Shown here: piece by piece, positions 21,596 through 30,721 of the stretch
Numbering within the stretch: position 1 is the stretch's first letter
Layout: the number at the start of each line of letters is the position of its first letter
Source: an uncultured Ruminococcus sp.
GTDB taxonomy: Bacteria > Bacillota > Clostridia > Oscillospirales > Acutalibacteraceae
Assembly (NCBI GenBank): GCA_902774325.1
Contig: CACYIC010000007.1
Location: 1-40,768 of the forward strand
Reading direction: 5' to 3'
Length of the DNA stretch: 40,768 nt
The notes under the pieces: model-generated
The model's input: only the letters and a program-made list of their open reading frames with translations
Told to the model about the DNA's origin: nothing
The model's database searches: none
Program-made: the position numbers and the translations under genes

Positions 21596-21880
21596 ATGAA
21601 GCTCAGATTCCCTCTTTGGACTCTGCCGCTCGGAAAAAGCGGCATTATAAGTTCCGTAAACTCGGAAAGCGCGACAGCCGAACGAATCCGCAATCTCGGA
21701 TTGACCGAAGGAGCCGGAGTTCGGGCGGTATTCTTCGCGCCCTTTGGCGATCCGCGCGCCTACGAGGTGAACAGAAGCGTCGTCGCCCTTCGCCGTAAGC
21801 AGGCGTCGGAAATAATAGTTGAAACGGAGGAGGAAGATGGAGAAAAACAATTTCAGGGTCATGCTGGCGGGGAATCCTAA
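21596..21880 (+). CDS. feoA: ferrous iron transport protein FeoA
   Basis: A 94-aa SH3-like protein starting MKLRFPLWTLPLGKSGIISS, with the typical ESATAERIRNLGLTEGAGVR and a later YEVNRSVVALRRKQASEIIV. FeoA works with FeoB in Fe(II) uptake. AAGGTGA precedes the ATG at 21596. The frame runs 44 nt into feoB, adding an acidic tail (EEEDGEKQFQGHAGGES) that is unusual for FeoA, generally about 75 residues. The overlap implies tight co-expression. Confidence 0.92.
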   Translation: MKLRFPLWTLPLGKSGIISSVNSESATAERIRNLGLTEGAGVRAVFFAPFGDPRAYEVNRSVVALRRKQASEIIVETEEEDGEKQFQGHAGGES

Positions 21881-23705
21881 CGTCGGAAAAAGCACTTTAT
21901 TTAATCTGCTGACCCGAAAGAATCAGCATACCGGGAACTGGACAGGGAAAACCGTCGATTTCTCAACGGGGCTTTTTACCTATAACGGCAGATCGTACAG
22001 CCTTACCGATCTGCCCGGCGCCTATTCCCTGCTTTCGTTTTCCCCCGAGGAAGCGGTCACACGTGATCACTTATTATCCGAGAGCTCCGACTGCGTTATA
22101 ATCGTGCTAGACGCGACCGCTGTTGAGCGCAACCTGCGATTCGCTCTCGAGGTGCTGTCCGTGAATCAAAACGCTGTGATCTGTCTGAATATGACGGACG
22201 AGTGCGAGAAAAACGGGATATTCATAGACAGCGAAAAAATGAGCGCAGCTCTCGGCGTTTCTGTAGTAAAGACAAGCGCGGCAGGAAAAAAGGGTATCGC
22301 TCTCCTGTTAAAAGAGGTGGAGGCGGTTTGCGAGGGAAACAAAAAGCCTGAGTCGGCAGAGCTGAGCCTGATTGACCTTTCAACAGCCGACAGCCGCTCA
22401 AGCGCGGTTTCCTTGCTTACTCAAATCAGTAAAAGAATAATAAAAGACTGCGTTACAATAAAGAGCGACCGCAGAAACGAGAGCCAGCAAAGGCTTGATA
22501 AGCTGCTCACCTCAAAGAGCTTCGGGATACCCGCAATGATGCTTTTGACAGCTCTGCTATTCTGGATAACCCTTGTCGGGGCAAATTATCCGAGCGAATG
22601 GCTTAGCGCCCTTTTTTCCTTGATCAAAAGCGGGCTAAACGAGCTGATGAGCCTGCTCAAAGCGCCCGAGTTTTTAAGGGGTCTTTTGATCGACGGAGTA
22701 TATACGACCCTGAGCTGGGTCGTTTCGGTGATGCTTCCTCCCATGGCTATCTTTTTTCCTCTCTTTGCGCTTATAGAGGAATCGGGCTATTTGCCGAGGA
22801 TCGCCTTTAATGCCGACAGCGCCTTTGCTAAATGCGGAGTTAACGGAAAGCAGTGCCTGACTATGATGATGGGTATCGGCTGCAATGCCTGCGGAGTCGA
22901 GGGCTGTCGTATCATTCACGGAAGAAAGGAAAGATTGATAGCGATCCTGACCAACACCTTCATGCCCTGTAATGGAAGGTTTCCGATACTTATTGCGCTG
23001 ATCGCCGTTTTCTTTTCCGGCGGCGCCGAGCCTAAAAGCACCTTGCTGTCGGTGCTGATCCTTATGGGAATAACGACGCTGTGCGTAGCGATGACGCTGC
23101 TGGTTTCAAAGCTTCTGTCGAGGATGATCGGCGGAGATTCATCATCCGGATTCATTCTCGAGCTTCCCCCCTACAGAAAACCTAGAATAATAAAAACTAT
23201 CGTCAATTCCCTTAGAGATAAAGCGCTAAAGGTGCTTGGCAGAGCGATGCTTGTAGCGGCTCCGGCGGGAGCTGTTATCTGGCTGACGGCAAATATCAGC
23301 ATCAACGGCAGCGCGGTTTTAGACCACTGCGTCGGTTTTCTTGAGCCGTTCGGAAAAGCGATCGGTGTTGACGGAGTTATTCTCATAGCCTTTATCCTTG
23401 GCTTCCCCGCGAATGAAACGGTCATTCCCGCCATGCTCATGGCTTATACTCAGAGCGGTACGCTCACCGATTATTCGGGCTACGGGCAGCTTTCAGAGCT
23501 GTTTTCGGCAAACGGCTGGACTGCGCTGACTGCCGTTTGCGTTATGATAATAACGGTTTTTCACTTCCCCTGCTCAACGACCTGTCTTACCATCCGCAAG
23601 GAAACAAGGAGCTTGAAATGGACTCTTGCCGCCTTTTTGCTTCCTACAGCCTTGGGTATTCTGCTCTGCGCGGTTATTAATTGTCTTTATACGATATTTG
23701 CATAG
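21837..23705 (+). CDS. feoB: ferrous iron transport protein FeoB
   Basis: From the ATG at 21837 (GGAGGAGG upstream) it encodes 622 aa. The N-terminal GTPase has G1 GNPNVGKST (12-20), TGNWTGKTVD, G3 DLPGAYSL and G4 NMTD. The membrane part has two gate-like regions: IGCNACGVEGCRIIHGRKER with TNTFMPCNGRFPILIAL, and LGFPANETVIPAMLMAY. FeoB imports Fe(II) across the membrane with a GTPase switch. It is shorter than E. coli FeoB and the helical spacer domain is brief. No Fur site was identified with confidence. Confidence 0.96.
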   Translation: MEKNNFRVMLAGNPNVGKSTLFNLLTRKNQHTGNWTGKTVDFSTGLFTYNGRSYSLTDLPGAYSLLSFSPEEAVTRDHLLSESSDCVIIVLDATAVERNLRFALEVLSVNQNAVICLNMTDECEKNGIFIDSEKMSAALGVSVVKTSAAGKKGIALLLKEVEAVCEGNKKPESAELSLIDLSTADSRSSAVSLLTQISKRIIKDCVTIKSDRRNESQQRLDKLLTSKSFGIPAMMLLTALLFWITLVGANYPSEWLSALFSLIKSGLNELMSLLKAPEFLRGLLIDGVYTTLSWVVSVMLPPMAIFFPLFALIEESGYLPRIAFNADSAFAKCGVNGKQCLTMMMGIGCNACGVEGCRIIHGRKERLIAILTNTFMPCNGRFPILIALIAVFFSGGAEPKSTLLSVLILMGITTLCVAMTLLVSKLLSRMIGGDSSSGFILELPPYRKPRIIKTIVNSLRDKALKVLGRAMLVAAPAGAVIWLTANISINGSAVLDHCVGFLEPFGKAIGVDGVILIAFILGFPANETVIPAMLMAYTQSGTLTDYSGYGQLSELFSANGWTALTAVCVMIITVFHFPCSTTCLTIRKETRSLKWTLAAFLLPTALGILLCAVINCLYTIFA

Positions 23706-23708
23706 CAA

Positions 23709-23737
23709 AAGGGAGATTGAAGCGCTCAATCTCCCTT
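23709..23737. terminator. perfect 12-bp hairpin after feoB
   Basis: AAGGGAGATTGA (23709-23720) and TCAATCTCCCTT (23726-23737) flank a 5-nt loop. The following GAAACTTTAAG is a poor U-tract, so it may stabilise or stop the transcript. Confidence 0.6.
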
Positions 23738-23806
23738 GAAACTTTAAGTTAATACATCATAATTCAGTTTAGCGGATCGCGAAGCCGCCAAATGTGCGGC
23801 GCTGCC

Positions 23807-24580
23807 TTAATTTCTCCTTGTTCCGCATCTTACGCAGAATACCTCGTCGGGCTCGAGCTGCTTGCCGCAATGCGGGCAAACCGCCGCAGCGGGTGCAGCA
23901 GGAGCGGCGGGAGCGCCGGAAACAGGCTTGCCGCATGAGGTGCAGAAACGTGAATCTGCAGTCAAACGCTTTCCGCAGCCGGAACAGATAACGGTACCCG
24001 CTGATTGCTGAGGAGAAGGCTGAGGCGCGTTCTGCTGAACAGGCTGAGGTATCGGCTGTTGAACAGGCTGAGGCATCGGCTGCTGAGCAGCTTGGGGAGC
24101 GCGCTGCGGTACGGGCTGAGGCGCCTGCTGTGAAGAGGGCTGCTGAGCCTGCGCGGGCGCGTAATTATTCTGAGCGGGAGCCGGAGCCTGTTGATACTGA
24201 CCACGGGGAGCCTGAGAAGCGGCGCCCGCCGCATAATTGAGGAAGAGGTTCACATCAAGGTTGATCTTCTGAGCATTGACGCCGAGAATGGATCCCGCAA
24301 ACTTGTTTATCTCGTTCGCGTGAGCCTCATATCTCGCTCCGAGGAGCTGTACGACGGTGTAACGCAGATTGACAGCCGTGCCGTTTTGATAGGGCATGAA
24401 GTGAATCGTGCATGCGCCGCCGTTCATATTGTATTTGAACGAATAATTCAGCGCGAAAGAAATCGTAAAATACGGCTTCTGCTCGCAGTTTTTGTTAAGT
24501 CTTTGTATCGCGGTCTGAACATAGGCGTTATATACGTTGGGCAGCGGAACCGGATAGAAATAAGTTAAGTCCCTTTTCAT
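23807..24580 (-). CDS. double zinc-ribbon protein with Gln/Pro/Ala-rich linker
   Basis: The 257-aa protein has three parts. Residues 1-120 are a globular domain beginning MKRDLTYFYPVPLPNVYNAY, of no family I know. Residues about 125-195 are a low-complexity linker with repeats such as QPMPQPVQQPIPQPVQQ. The C-terminus holds two zinc ribbons, CSGCGKRL…FCTSCGKP and CPHCGKQL…FCVRCGTRR. No membrane span is evident, so it is probably cytoplasmic. It lies 16 nt after the NSS transporter and could share its transcript. The function is unknown. Confidence 0.8.
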   Translation of the reverse strand: MKRDLTYFYPVPLPNVYNAYVQTAIQRLNKNCEQKPYFTISFALNYSFKYNMNGGACTIHFMPYQNGTAVNLRYTVVQLLGARYEAHANEINKFAGSILGVNAQKINLDVNLFLNYAAGAASQAPRGQYQQAPAPAQNNYAPAQAQQPSSQQAPQPVPQRAPQAAQQPMPQPVQQPIPQPVQQNAPQPSPQQSAGTVICSGCGKRLTADSRFCTSCGKPVSGAPAAPAAPAAAVCPHCGKQLEPDEVFCVRCGTRRN

Positions 24581-24596
24581 GTTTTACCTCCTGTTA

Positions 24597-25997
24597 TTAA
24601 AAAGGATTGAATACTCCCAATGCCTGAACAAGCAGAACAAAAAGCAGAGCGGGAGCGATGAATTTTATCATAATGATATAGAGCCATTTCCTGTAGAACC
24701 TTTCGCCGTTCATGGTTAGCTCGTCGATAACGGTTTTGGGCTTGGCGACCCAACCGATGAGCAGACAGGTGAGCAGAGCGACGACCGGCATAAGCAGCTT
24801 GTTGCTTACATAATCAAAAATATCGAGGATCTGCGCCGTTTCGCCTGTCGGCAGCTTGAATTCAAAGTAAAACAGATTGTAGCCCAGGCAGACGATAACT
24901 CCCAATATGACCGCGTAGGCAAAGACTATGATACAGCTCTTTTTTCTTGACCACTTGAATTTGTCCATAAGGCTGGAAACGATAGCTTCCATAATCGACA
25001 CCGAGGAGGTCACCGCGGCAAAGGTAACGATCAGGAAGAAAACGGTTCCGATGATATAGCCGGTCACTCCCATTGAATCAAAGACCTTAGGCAGCGAATT
25101 GAACATCAGCGCGGGTCCGCCCTTAGCCATGCCTTCTCTGCCGGAAAATGCGTAAACCGCGGGGATGATCATCATGCCCGCGAGCATAGCCACGATCGTA
25201 TCGAAAATCTCGATCTGATTTACGGATTTCATTAGATTGGTTTCTTTGGTGGTGTACGAGCCGTAGGTTATCATAATACCCATCGCGACGCTGATCGAGA
25301 AGAAAAGCTGTCCGAGGGCGTCCATAAGGATCTCCATGAACCTCTGGAAGGTCATCGAGCTGAAATCGGGGATAATATATATCCGGAAGCCCTCGAGACC
25401 TGACCTGACGGTTCCGTCCTCTTCGGTATGGGTGATAAAAAGCGAGTAGACGGAAATGCCGATGATAAGCACCAAAAGTATGGGCATGAGTATCTTGCTG
25501 AAGCGCTCTATTCCCTTATCCACACCTGTGAATACAACCAACGCCGTCATCACCAAAAATACGACGAGCCAGATAATGGGCTCCGCGTAGCTCGTGATGA
25601 AGCCCGGGAAAAATTCGTCTGTTGCCGCCTGAGGTCCCTGAAAGCAGATGTAAGTCTGCAAATATTTCAGGATCCAGCCGCCGATCACGCAATAATACGG
25701 CATGATCATAACGGGAACTATGCAGGCGATTATTCCTATCCCGCCCCAGTGCTTATTGATCTTCTTATAAGCGGTGAGGGGACTTTGCTTTGTCTTTCTT
25801 CCTATTGATATTTCCGTAGCCAGCAGAGTAAAGCCGAAGGTGACCGCCAGAATGATATATACGAGCAGGAACACTCCGCCGCCGTCCTTAGCCGCCAAAT
25901 ACGGAAATCTCCATATATTTCCCAAGCCGACCGCGCTTCCCGCGGCGGCGAGGATAAAGCCTAACTGACCTGTAAAATTACTTCTTTTCTTTTCCAT
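24597..25997 (-). CDS. sodium-dependent neurotransmitter-symporter family (NSS/SNF) transporter
   Basis: A 466-aa membrane protein with the family's opening span AAAGSAVGLGNIWRFPYLAAKDGGGVF (shown here in part: GSAVGLGNIWRFPYL, residues about 20-34), where TM1 is unwound to bind substrate and sodium. Later segments GMMIIPAVYAFSG and FFLIVTFAAVTSSVSIMEA match TM6 and TM8. Bacterial homologues (LeuT, MhsT, TnaT) carry amino acids. It lies 17 nt downstream of scfB, so it is probably co-transcribed with the SCIFF genes. The substrate is unknown, though an amino acid is likely. Confidence 0.93.
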   Translation of the reverse strand: MEKKRSNFTGQLGFILAAAGSAVGLGNIWRFPYLAAKDGGGVFLLVYIILAVTFGFTLLATEISIGRKTKQSPLTAYKKINKHWGGIGIIACIVPVMIMPYYCVIGGWILKYLQTYICFQGPQAATDEFFPGFITSYAEPIIWLVVFLVMTALVVFTGVDKGIERFSKILMPILLVLIIGISVYSLFITHTEEDGTVRSGLEGFRIYIIPDFSSMTFQRFMEILMDALGQLFFSISVAMGIMITYGSYTTKETNLMKSVNQIEIFDTIVAMLAGMMIIPAVYAFSGREGMAKGGPALMFNSLPKVFDSMGVTGYIIGTVFFLIVTFAAVTSSVSIMEAIVSSLMDKFKWSRKKSCIIVFAYAVILGVIVCLGYNLFYFEFKLPTGETAQILDIFDYVSNKLLMPVVALLTCLLIGWVAKPKTVIDELTMNGERFYRKWLYIIMIKFIAPALLFVLLVQALGVFNPF

Positions 25998-26014
25998 AGA
26001 TACTATTTCCGTTT

Positions 26015-27391
26015 TTAATTATTCTCTGCCTGAGCGACCTTCATCATAACAGCGCATTCCATGCGCTTCTTGAAGAGCTCGCAGCCGTATTCGTATATTC
26101 CGGTAACGGAGCCTGTTGCGTGATAGGCGTTCGCGGCGCAGCCTCCGCTGCAGTAGAGCTTTGCCCAGCAATCCTTGCAGTCGGGGCGGGCATAGGCGTT
26201 ACAGAGCTTGAATTCGTTCTGGATCTCTGTATTGTCAACGCCCTTCCAGATATCTCCCAGCTTGTATTTGTCATCTCCCACAAACTGGTGGCAGGGATAC
26301 AGATCTCCCCATGGAGTTACTGCCATATATTCCGTGCCGGAGCCGCAGCCCGAGATTCGCTTATAAATGCAGGGACCTCCCGTCAAATCTATCATGTAAT
26401 GGTAGAAGGTGATGGGTTTCCCCTCTTTTTCGCGGCGAAGCATATCCTTAGCGAGAATCTCATACTGCTCGAACAAGATCGGCAGGTCGTCATAGGTGAG
26501 CGCGTAAGGGTCGTCGGGAGCGCAGACGACAGGCTCCATTGAAAGCTCCGTGAAGCCCAGATCTGCCATATAAAAAATATCGTTGGTAAAATCGGTATTG
26601 TTGTGGGTATAGGTTCCGCGTACATAATAGCCCTTATTTCCGCGCCGTTTTACAAATTCGAGAAATTTCGGAACGATTATGTCAAAGCTTCCTTTTCCGT
26701 TCACGGTTTTGCGCAGGCGGTCGTGCACCTCCTTGCGTCCGTCCAGACTGAGAACGACGTTGTGACACTCACGGTTGGCAAACTCGATAACGTCATCATC
26801 AACGAGCATTCCGTTGGTGGTGAGAGTGAAGCGGAAGTTCTTGTTGTGCTCCTTTTCGACGCTTCGGGCGTAGGCGACTATTTCCTTTACTACGTCAAAA
26901 TTCATCAGCGGTTCACCACCGAAGAAATCGACCTCGAGATTCACGCGGCTGCCTGAATTTTCAATGAGGAAGTCTATCGCCCTCTTTCCTACCTCAAGGC
27001 TCATGAGCGCCCTCTCGCCGTGGTATTTTCCCTGGCTTGCAAAGCAGTAATCGCAGTTCAGGTTGCAGGTGTGAGCGATATGCAGGCAGAGAGCCTTGAT
27101 GACCGTATTGCGCTTCTTGAAATCAAAGGCGAGGTTTTCATAATTGTCCTTAGTGAACAGCTTTCCGTCGGCTTTGAGCTCCTTGATATCGGCTAGGCAG
27201 TCAAGTATCTCCGATTCATCTATTTCGGGTGAGCTTTTGTACTTTTCGAGCATCGCCGCAACTATCTTATCCTCGGGCTCAGCTTCAAACAGTTCTATCA
27301 CGTTGTAAGCCAGGTCGTCGACAACATGAACGCTGCCGCTGAATACATCCAGAACTATGTTGTAGCCGTTAAGCTTGTATTGATGTATCAT
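26015..27391 (-). CDS. scfB: SCIFF maturase, radical SAM/SPASM thioether synthase
   Basis: The 458-aa enzyme contains an N-terminal PqqD-like recognition domain (about 1-90), a radical SAM core with the cluster motif C109-x3-C113-x2-C116 (HTCNLNCDYCFASQGKYHGE), the glycine-rich FFGGEPL, and a SPASM region for two auxiliary Fe-S clusters (CGSGTEYMAVTPWGDLYPCH, CKDCWAKLYCSGGCAANAYH, YGCELFKKRMEC). ScfB installs Cys-to-Thr thioether bridges in the SCIFF peptide. The substrate gene scfA is immediately upstream on the same strand, which confirms the assignment. Downstream follow an NSS transporter and a zinc-ribbon protein. Confidence 0.96.
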   Translation of the reverse strand: MIHQYKLNGYNIVLDVFSGSVHVVDDLAYNVIELFEAEPEDKIVAAMLEKYKSSPEIDESEILDCLADIKELKADGKLFTKDNYENLAFDFKKRNTVIKALCLHIAHTCNLNCDYCFASQGKYHGERALMSLEVGKRAIDFLIENSGSRVNLEVDFFGGEPLMNFDVVKEIVAYARSVEKEHNKNFRFTLTTNGMLVDDDVIEFANRECHNVVLSLDGRKEVHDRLRKTVNGKGSFDIIVPKFLEFVKRRGNKGYYVRGTYTHNNTDFTNDIFYMADLGFTELSMEPVVCAPDDPYALTYDDLPILFEQYEILAKDMLRREKEGKPITFYHYMIDLTGGPCIYKRISGCGSGTEYMAVTPWGDLYPCHQFVGDDKYKLGDIWKGVDNTEIQNEFKLCNAYARPDCKDCWAKLYCSGGCAANAYHATGSVTGIYEYGCELFKKRMECAVMMKVAQAENN

Positions 27392-27417
27392 AATGAATTA
27401 TTCTCCATATAACAGGG

Positions 27418-27451
27418 AAGCCGTTAAACCCGAAAAAAGGAATAACGGCTT
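27418..27451 (-). other. stem-loop between scfA and scfB
   Basis: AAGCCGTTA (27418-27426) and TAACGGCTT (27443-27451) form a 9-bp stem without a U-tract. It may protect the short scfA mRNA or cause partial termination, so that more precursor peptide than enzyme is made. Confidence 0.55.
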
Positions 27452-27473
27452 GTAATCCTGGATCTGATTTAAT

Positions 27474-27626
27474 TTACTTGCTTTCCGCGCACTTTTCGCA
27501 CTGCTGATTAGCAACGCCGCAGGAGGTCTTGCAAGCGGACTGGCATGAGGTCTGGCACTCGCCGCAGCCGCCTGTCTTTACGCTCTTTTTAAGGTCACGG
27601 GTTTCAATTGTTTTGATTCTTTTCAT
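27474..27626 (-). CDS. scfA: SCIFF RiPP precursor peptide
   Basis: A 50-aa ORF, ATG at 27626 with AAGGAGA upstream. The leader begins MKRIKTIETRDLKKSVKTGG and the core contains CGECQTSCQSACKTSCGVAN followed by QQCEKCAESK. The CGECQTSCQSACKTSC block is the near-invariant SCIFF signature ('six cysteines in forty-five residues'). This copy has seven cysteines (21, 24, 28, 32, 36, 43, 46), the last near the C-terminus being extra. The peptide is cross-linked by ScfB. A near-consensus promoter drives it. Confidence 0.95.
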   Translation of the reverse strand: MKRIKTIETRDLKKSVKTGGCGECQTSCQSACKTSCGVANQQCEKCAESK

Positions 27627-27659
27627 GGTGAAGTCTCCTTTTGTATTTATACATTTAAA

Positions 27660-27688
27660 ATATTATCATATACGTCGGGATTTGTCAA
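27660..27688 (-). promoter_or_regulatory. scfA promoter
   Basis: Minus-strand TTGACA (27688-27683), 17-bp spacer, TAATAT (27665-27660). It starts right at the decarboxylase stop codon, making scfA independently transcribed. Confidence 0.8.
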
Positions 27689-29098
27689 TTACAATTCTGC
27701 AATGTTTATATGATCGGAGGGGTATTCTTCGGCAGAGCGGTAAAGAATGGTTCCGCCAAGGCTTTTTATTTGCTCGATATAAGCCAATATCTCGCCGCTG
27801 AAAACCTCTCCGGGAACGATACAAGGGATCCCGGGCGGATACGCCATGACGGTTTCCATGCTGATATGTCCCTGCGCCTCGGAGAGCGGGATACGCTTTG
27901 TTTTGTATCTATATTTCTCGAAAGGAATAAATCGGCGCTCCGGGATATTTTTTATCAAATACGGATCAACGACCTTATCGGCACAGCCGATATTCGCGTC
28001 GATATCCTTCAACGCATCAAAAAGTCGGTCGAAGCCTTCTTTCGTGTCGCATACGGTCGAAAGAGCCAAAACATAATCGGGAGCTGACATCTCGGTTTCG
28101 ATATGATAGCTTTTTCTCAGTTTTTCAGCGAGCTGATAGCCCGAAAGATTCGTTTCGGAGGTTGAGATAAGAAGCTTTCCGCAGTCGTGACAGGTGTTAA
28201 TATGTTCGCTGTTAAAAAGGATTTTCAGATATCGGAACCGACGGACTTTGTTTAAAAACCCTTCCAGCAGGTCGCAATAGTCCGTTGCTGCTTTCGGGGA
28301 ATCCATGACCTCGAGCGCGTGCTGCGCCGACGCGAGGAGAACATAAGAAGGGCTGCTGGTTTGGAATACCGAGAGATTCTCTTTTAGCTTCGCGAGAATC
28401 CCGCCGTCCTTTATCGAGGTGTTTATCATCGCTGTTTGAGTCAGCGCGGGCATGGTCTTATGAAGGCTGATAACCGACATATCCGCTCCCAGATCTATAG
28501 CTGAGGGCGAGAAAAAAATCCCGGGTCTGCGGCGGCTTCCGACGTCTCTCAGAGCGGGATGCGCGCCGTGAGCCTCGTCCACAAAAAGCCTGATATCGTG
28601 AGAGCGGCATAATTCGGATATTTTTTCAACGTCCGAGCAGATCCCCTCGTAGGTCGGAGAGGTGATCACAACAAGCTTGATATCGGGATATTCCTCCAGC
28701 TTTTCCGCGATCTGCGAGGGCTTGACAGCTCCGTAAATATTCAGTTCCTTTCCCCCATCCTGAGCGGGTGCGGGCATTATGAATTCGGCTCTCAGACCGA
28801 AAAGCTCAACAGCGTTATAGACTGACCTGTGGCAGTTCCTCGCGATCAGCACTCTGTCGCCGAAATCGGTCAGCGTTCTGATCCCCGCGAGAATACCGCC
28901 GGTAGAGCCGTTTACGAGGATATTTGAAAAAGACTTCAAAACGCCCTTGGGATAGTGGAGGTTGTCGAAGCCTTCAATTTCCGTGACGTCAATTTCAAAC
29001 GGCAGCTTTGGATGCGGCGTTCTTTTGTGACCCGGCATGTGGAAGGGATACATATCCGAGCTTGAATACTCCGAGAGCTTATTGTAGAGGTCGTCCAT
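27689..29098 (-). CDS. Orn/Lys/Arg decarboxylase-family PLP enzyme
   Basis: The 469-aa fold-type I PLP enzyme begins with the family's FHMPGHKR (19-26), then GSTGGILAGI (64-73), DEAHGAHPA (174-182), and the Schiff-base lysine K214 in SLHKTMPALTQT. The conserved C-terminal domain contains AYPPGIPCIVPGE. Members decarboxylate ornithine, lysine or arginine to diamines or agmatine; this short form, lacking the CheY-like wing, resembles YaaO/SpeA-type Gram-positive enzymes. The specific amino acid is not readable. Its ATG overlaps the prfC stop (TAATG), so the two are co-translated. Confidence 0.92.
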   Translation of the reverse strand: MDDLYNKLSEYSSSDMYPFHMPGHKRTPHPKLPFEIDVTEIEGFDNLHYPKGVLKSFSNILVNGSTGGILAGIRTLTDFGDRVLIARNCHRSVYNAVELFGLRAEFIMPAPAQDGGKELNIYGAVKPSQIAEKLEEYPDIKLVVITSPTYEGICSDVEKISELCRSHDIRLFVDEAHGAHPALRDVGSRRRPGIFFSPSAIDLGADMSVISLHKTMPALTQTAMINTSIKDGGILAKLKENLSVFQTSSPSYVLLASAQHALEVMDSPKAATDYCDLLEGFLNKVRRFRYLKILFNSEHINTCHDCGKLLISTSETNLSGYQLAEKLRKSYHIETEMSAPDYVLALSTVCDTKEGFDRLFDALKDIDANIGCADKVVDPYLIKNIPERRFIPFEKYRYKTKRIPLSEAQGHISMETVMAYPPGIPCIVPGEVFSGEILAYIEQIKSLGGTILYRSAEEYPSDHINIAEL

Positions 29099-30684
29099 TA
29101 ATTAGTACCGAATTCTCTGAGCTCCAGACCCTTGTTGTGATCGAGCGCCCAGTCAATGCTCCAATAGCTTGTGAAGAGCAGGAGATTATTCCCCTTCAGA
29201 TCCTGGATGCGCTTGGTATCGGAGGCGAGATCAAGGGTTTTGGGGTCAATATCCTCGTTTACGATCCACCGGATATATTCATAAGGAAGCGATTCCATAA
29301 TGATCTCAACGTTGTATTCGTTTTCGAGGCGGTATTTGAGAACGTCAAACTGGAGAACGCCGACAACGCCGACGATCACCTCTTCCATACCTGAGTCGAG
29401 CTCGCGGAAGATCTGGATAGCGCCCTCCTGCGCGATCTGATTCGTTCCCTTTATGAACTGCTTGCGCTTCATGGTGTCCTTCTGGCGCACCTTTGCGAAA
29501 TGCTCCGGAGCAAAGGTCGGTATTCCTCTGAACTGAACCTTGTGCGAGGGTGAGCAGATCGTGTCGCCGATAGAGAAGATGCCCGGGTCGAAAACGCCGA
29601 TGATATCGCCGGCATAAGCCTCCTCGACGATCTCCCTCTCCTGCGCCATGATTTGCTGAGGTTGAGAAAGACGCATTTTCTTATTGCCCTGAACATGGAA
29701 CACCTCCATGTTCTTCTCGAATTTTCCGCTGCATATCCTCATAAAGGCTACGCGGTCGCGGTGCGCCTTGTTCATATTAGCCTGTATCTTGAAAACAAAG
29801 GCGGAAAAGTCGTCGGACATCGGGTCGACCTTTTCGCTGATAGTTTCACGCGAGAGCGGCGAGGTCGTAAGCTGAAGAAATTGCTCAAGGAAGGGCTCAA
29901 CGCCGAAATTAGTGAGCGCCGAGCCGAAGAAAACGGGAGTGAGCCTGCCTTCACGAACCGCCGAAAGGTCAAATTCGTCGCCCGCTCCGTCAAGAAGCTC
30001 GATCTCGTCAAGAAAATCCTGCTTCAAATACTTTCCGAGTACATCGTCAAGCGCGGGATCGTCAAGAGAATATTCCGCCTTTTCGACCTCTTTCTGACCG
30101 TTGTTCGCGGTGAAGGCGAGTATCTTATTTATATTTCGGTCGAAAACGCCCTTGAATTCCTTTCCGGAGCCGATAGGCCAGTTTACCGGATAGGTATTGA
30201 TTCCAAGAACGTTTTCGATATCCTCGAGCAGATCAAACGGGCTTTTCGCGTCGCGATCCATCTTATTAATAAAGGTAATGATCGGGATGTTGCGCATTAC
30301 GCAGACCTTAAAAAGCTTTATCGTCTGCTTCTCAACGCCCTTTGAGCCGTCGATCACCATTACGGCGGAGTCCGCCGCCATCAGCGTGCGGTAGGTATCC
30401 TCCGAGAAATCCTCATGTCCCGGGGTGTCGAGGATATTTATGCAATAACCGTCGTATTCAAATTGCAGTACGGAGGAGGTTACAGAAATACCTCTCTGCT
30501 TCTCAATCTCCATCCAGTCGGAAACCGCGTGCCTCGCCGTGCGTTTGCCTTTTACTGAGCCGGCGAGATTGATAGCTCCGCCGTAGAGAAGAAGCTTTTC
30601 GGTAAGAGTGGTCTTTCCCGCGTCGGGGTGAGAGATAATAGCGAAGGTTCTGCGCTTTGAAATCTCATCTCTGAGTGAACTCAT
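29098..30684 (-). CDS. prfC: peptide chain release factor 3
   Basis: The 528-aa translational GTPase has the RF3 features: G1 SHPDAGKTT (18-26), the insert GAINLAGSVKGKRTARHAVS, the switch region QRGISVTSS, G3 DTPGHEDFSEDTYRTL and G4 NKMD. Size and motifs distinguish RF3 from EF-G and TetM-type proteins. RF3 recycles RF1/RF2 after termination. AAAGGAA precedes the start. The decarboxylase gene follows with a 1-nt overlap. Confidence 0.97.
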   Translation of the reverse strand: MSSLRDEISKRRTFAIISHPDAGKTTLTEKLLLYGGAINLAGSVKGKRTARHAVSDWMEIEKQRGISVTSSVLQFEYDGYCINILDTPGHEDFSEDTYRTLMAADSAVMVIDGSKGVEKQTIKLFKVCVMRNIPIITFINKMDRDAKSPFDLLEDIENVLGINTYPVNWPIGSGKEFKGVFDRNINKILAFTANNGQKEVEKAEYSLDDPALDDVLGKYLKQDFLDEIELLDGAGDEFDLSAVREGRLTPVFFGSALTNFGVEPFLEQFLQLTTSPLSRETISEKVDPMSDDFSAFVFKIQANMNKAHRDRVAFMRICSGKFEKNMEVFHVQGNKKMRLSQPQQIMAQEREIVEEAYAGDIIGVFDPGIFSIGDTICSPSHKVQFRGIPTFAPEHFAKVRQKDTMKRKQFIKGTNQIAQEGAIQIFRELDSGMEEVIVGVVGVLQFDVLKYRLENEYNVEIIMESLPYEYIRWIVNEDIDPKTLDLASDTKRIQDLKGNNLLLFTSYWSIDWALDHNKGLELREFGTN

Positions 30685-30721
30685 GAAGTCATTCCTTTCG
30701 GATTATTGATTACAATTTAGT

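Noticed and set aside
29653-30345. 230-codon plus-strand frame inside prfC
   Set aside because: It is antisense to a conserved RF3 coding sequence with intact motifs; no start signals.
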